A stretch of 64,000 nucleotides of DNA from assembly GCA_963700195.1 (NCBI GenBank), contig CAVOWQ010000013.1:28558-92557 (forward strand), written 5' to 3'. Source of the DNA: AP-15 sp963700195 (lineage in GTDB: Bacteria > Pseudomonadota > Alphaproteobacteria > ATCC43930 > CGMCC-115725). The position numbers and the translations under genes were made by a program. Each line of letters starts with the position of its first letter. Within the stretch, counting starts at the first letter, position 1. Below the pieces are notes generated by a model that was given only the letters and a program-made list of their open reading frames with translations, did no database searches and was not told where the DNA came from. Of this stretch, positions 63,339 to 64,000 are shown one piece after another.

Positions 63339-63887
63339 TCATGCCCATCCCGGCGGCGGCTCTCTTCCCGGATGCACGCTGCCGCACTCCAAGCACCTGC
63401 GCGCGCTCGGATCGGCGTAAAAGGCGGCGAATAGCGGGGGCAGTCCTCGACAACGTCGGCGACAGCGATCTCGACGCGGTGGACGAGCGCCCCGCGATCG
63501 AAAGCGGACCGATTCGAACCCATCCGTGTCGCCCCGGCCCGCGCGCGCCCTCGACGACAAGCCCCCCGACGGAGCCTCCGATCGGGCGCTGCGGCGAGTG
63601 GCGCAGATGCGGCGGCAGCATAAAGACCTCGCCTTCGCGGATCGGCACATCGTAAGTCCGGCCCGCTTCGGCGAGCTTCAGAACCATGTCGCCGCGCAGC
63701 TGATAAAAGAACTCCTCGGCGGGGTCGTCGTGAAAGTCGACGCGCTGGTTCGGCCGCCGACGACCATTACGACCATGCCGGCGTCCTCGAACACCAATTT
63801 GTTGCCGACCGGCGGCTTCAGCAGATGGCTGTGCTCGTCAATCCACCGCGCGAAGTGGAACGGCTTGCACGTGCGCGCTGTCGTCAT
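63339..63887 (-). CDS. nbaC: 3-hydroxyanthranilate 3,4-dioxygenase-like cupin (several frameshifts)
   Basis: Ring-cleaving Fe(II) dioxygenase family. Visible pieces in order are FHFARWIDEHSHLLKPPVGNK, MVVMVVGG, MVLKLAEAGRTYDVPIREGE, LPPHLRHSPQRP, DRGALVHRVEIAVADVV, and CPPLFAAFYADPSARRCLEC with a C-x-x-C end. They follow the known protein closely but lie in three frames, needing about four single-base corrections (near 63750, 63530, 63505 and 63445). Corrected length of about 182 residues is normal. The ATG overlaps the stop of the upstream hydrolase (ATGA). Confidence 0.82.
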
Positions 63888-64000
63888 TGCACCTCTCCTC
63901 CCGGTTCCCAGCCAATGGCGCGGCGCAGGAAATTGTAGCCGAGCGCGGTAAAAGAAGCGCGCTCCCTGTTGTCCTTGCCGTAGCCGTGCCCGCCGGCGGC
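63884..64000 (-). CDS. C-terminal end of an alpha/beta hydrolase (prolyl oligopeptidase-like), partial
   Basis: The last 38 codons of a gene that enters from beyond the window: GGHGYGKDNRERASF, then TALGYNFLRRAIGWEPG and the stop. The GGHGYG segment looks like the strand end that carries the catalytic His in prolyl-oligopeptidase-type or related serine hydrolases. The stop overlaps the dioxygenase start by 4 bases, so it is the upstream gene of the same operon. Only a family-level guess is possible. Confidence 0.55.
   Translation of the reverse strand, partial: AAGGHGYGKDNRERASFTALGYNFLRRAIGWEPGGEVQ

Overview
The window is GC-rich (about two thirds G+C by eye) chromosomal DNA of an alphaproteobacterium. 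The conserved blocks gshB-sirB1-BON-yraN-rsmI beside an LpoA-like gene, and hemW-rdgB-rph, support this class, as do the ActP/DUF485 pair, DUF6494, DUF2237 and many soil-type ABC binding proteins and luciferase-like oxidoreductases. A soil or rhizosphere organism of Hyphomicrobiales or Rhodospirillales type fits, but the genus cannot be told from the sequence. No rRNA, tRNA or CRISPR array was found.

Layout. 0-9.6 kb: ABC permease, SDR, methyltransferase, phosphonoacetate hydrolase, two exported proteins, 2-hydroxyacid dehydrogenase, an iron-type binding protein, then the minus-strand run hisI - class III aminotransferase - OsmC. 9.8-15 kb: a decayed LivK-type gene, an SDR, a sulfatase coupled to a DUF2237 gene, and a secreted protein of unknown function. 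15-23.6 kb: the housekeeping core (glutathione synthesis, SirB1, BON lipoprotein, YraN, RsmI, LpoA-like, HemW, RdgB, RNase PH, QueC). 24-39.3 kb: an accessory stretch with a SelA-like enzyme, gene remnants, a DoxX-DoxX-NDH2 fusion, a long overlapping minus-strand gene run (small ORFs, CopC, YHS, ferritin-like, KAS III-like, ABC-2 exporter, DUF1223, DUF485, ActP-like symporter), then recombinase and glycine-zipper remnants. 39.3-48.3 kb: catabolic and transport genes and a large cytochrome c/Vgb-like exported protein. 48.7-58.3 kb: argG, zapE, DUF6494, RidA, a cupin, an exported debranching-type GH13 enzyme, an acyltransferase, SppA and an AhpD-like protein. 58.8-61.1 kb: a DUF5681 gene and an AT-richer DNA methyltransferase module that looks acquired. 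61.2-64 kb: a minus-strand run of two luciferase-like oxidoreductases, a 3-hydroxyanthranilate dioxygenase-like gene and the end of a hydrolase.

About twenty otherwise well-conserved genes, including argG, gshB, rsmI and zapE, are split by single-base indels, often in short homopolymers. They are most simply read as intact genes with sequencing errors, and are annotated here as single genes with the break positions given. Four loci look truly decayed: the LivK-type gene, the DUF1640/binding-protein chimera, a DoxX gene and a serine recombinase.

The most interesting unit is the 30.6-38.4 kb gene run. It places a condensing enzyme and a probable diiron protein beside an ABC-2 exporter and CopC/YHS proteins, in near-continuous overlap. 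It could make and export a small redox- or metal-linked molecule, but that is inference from gene content.
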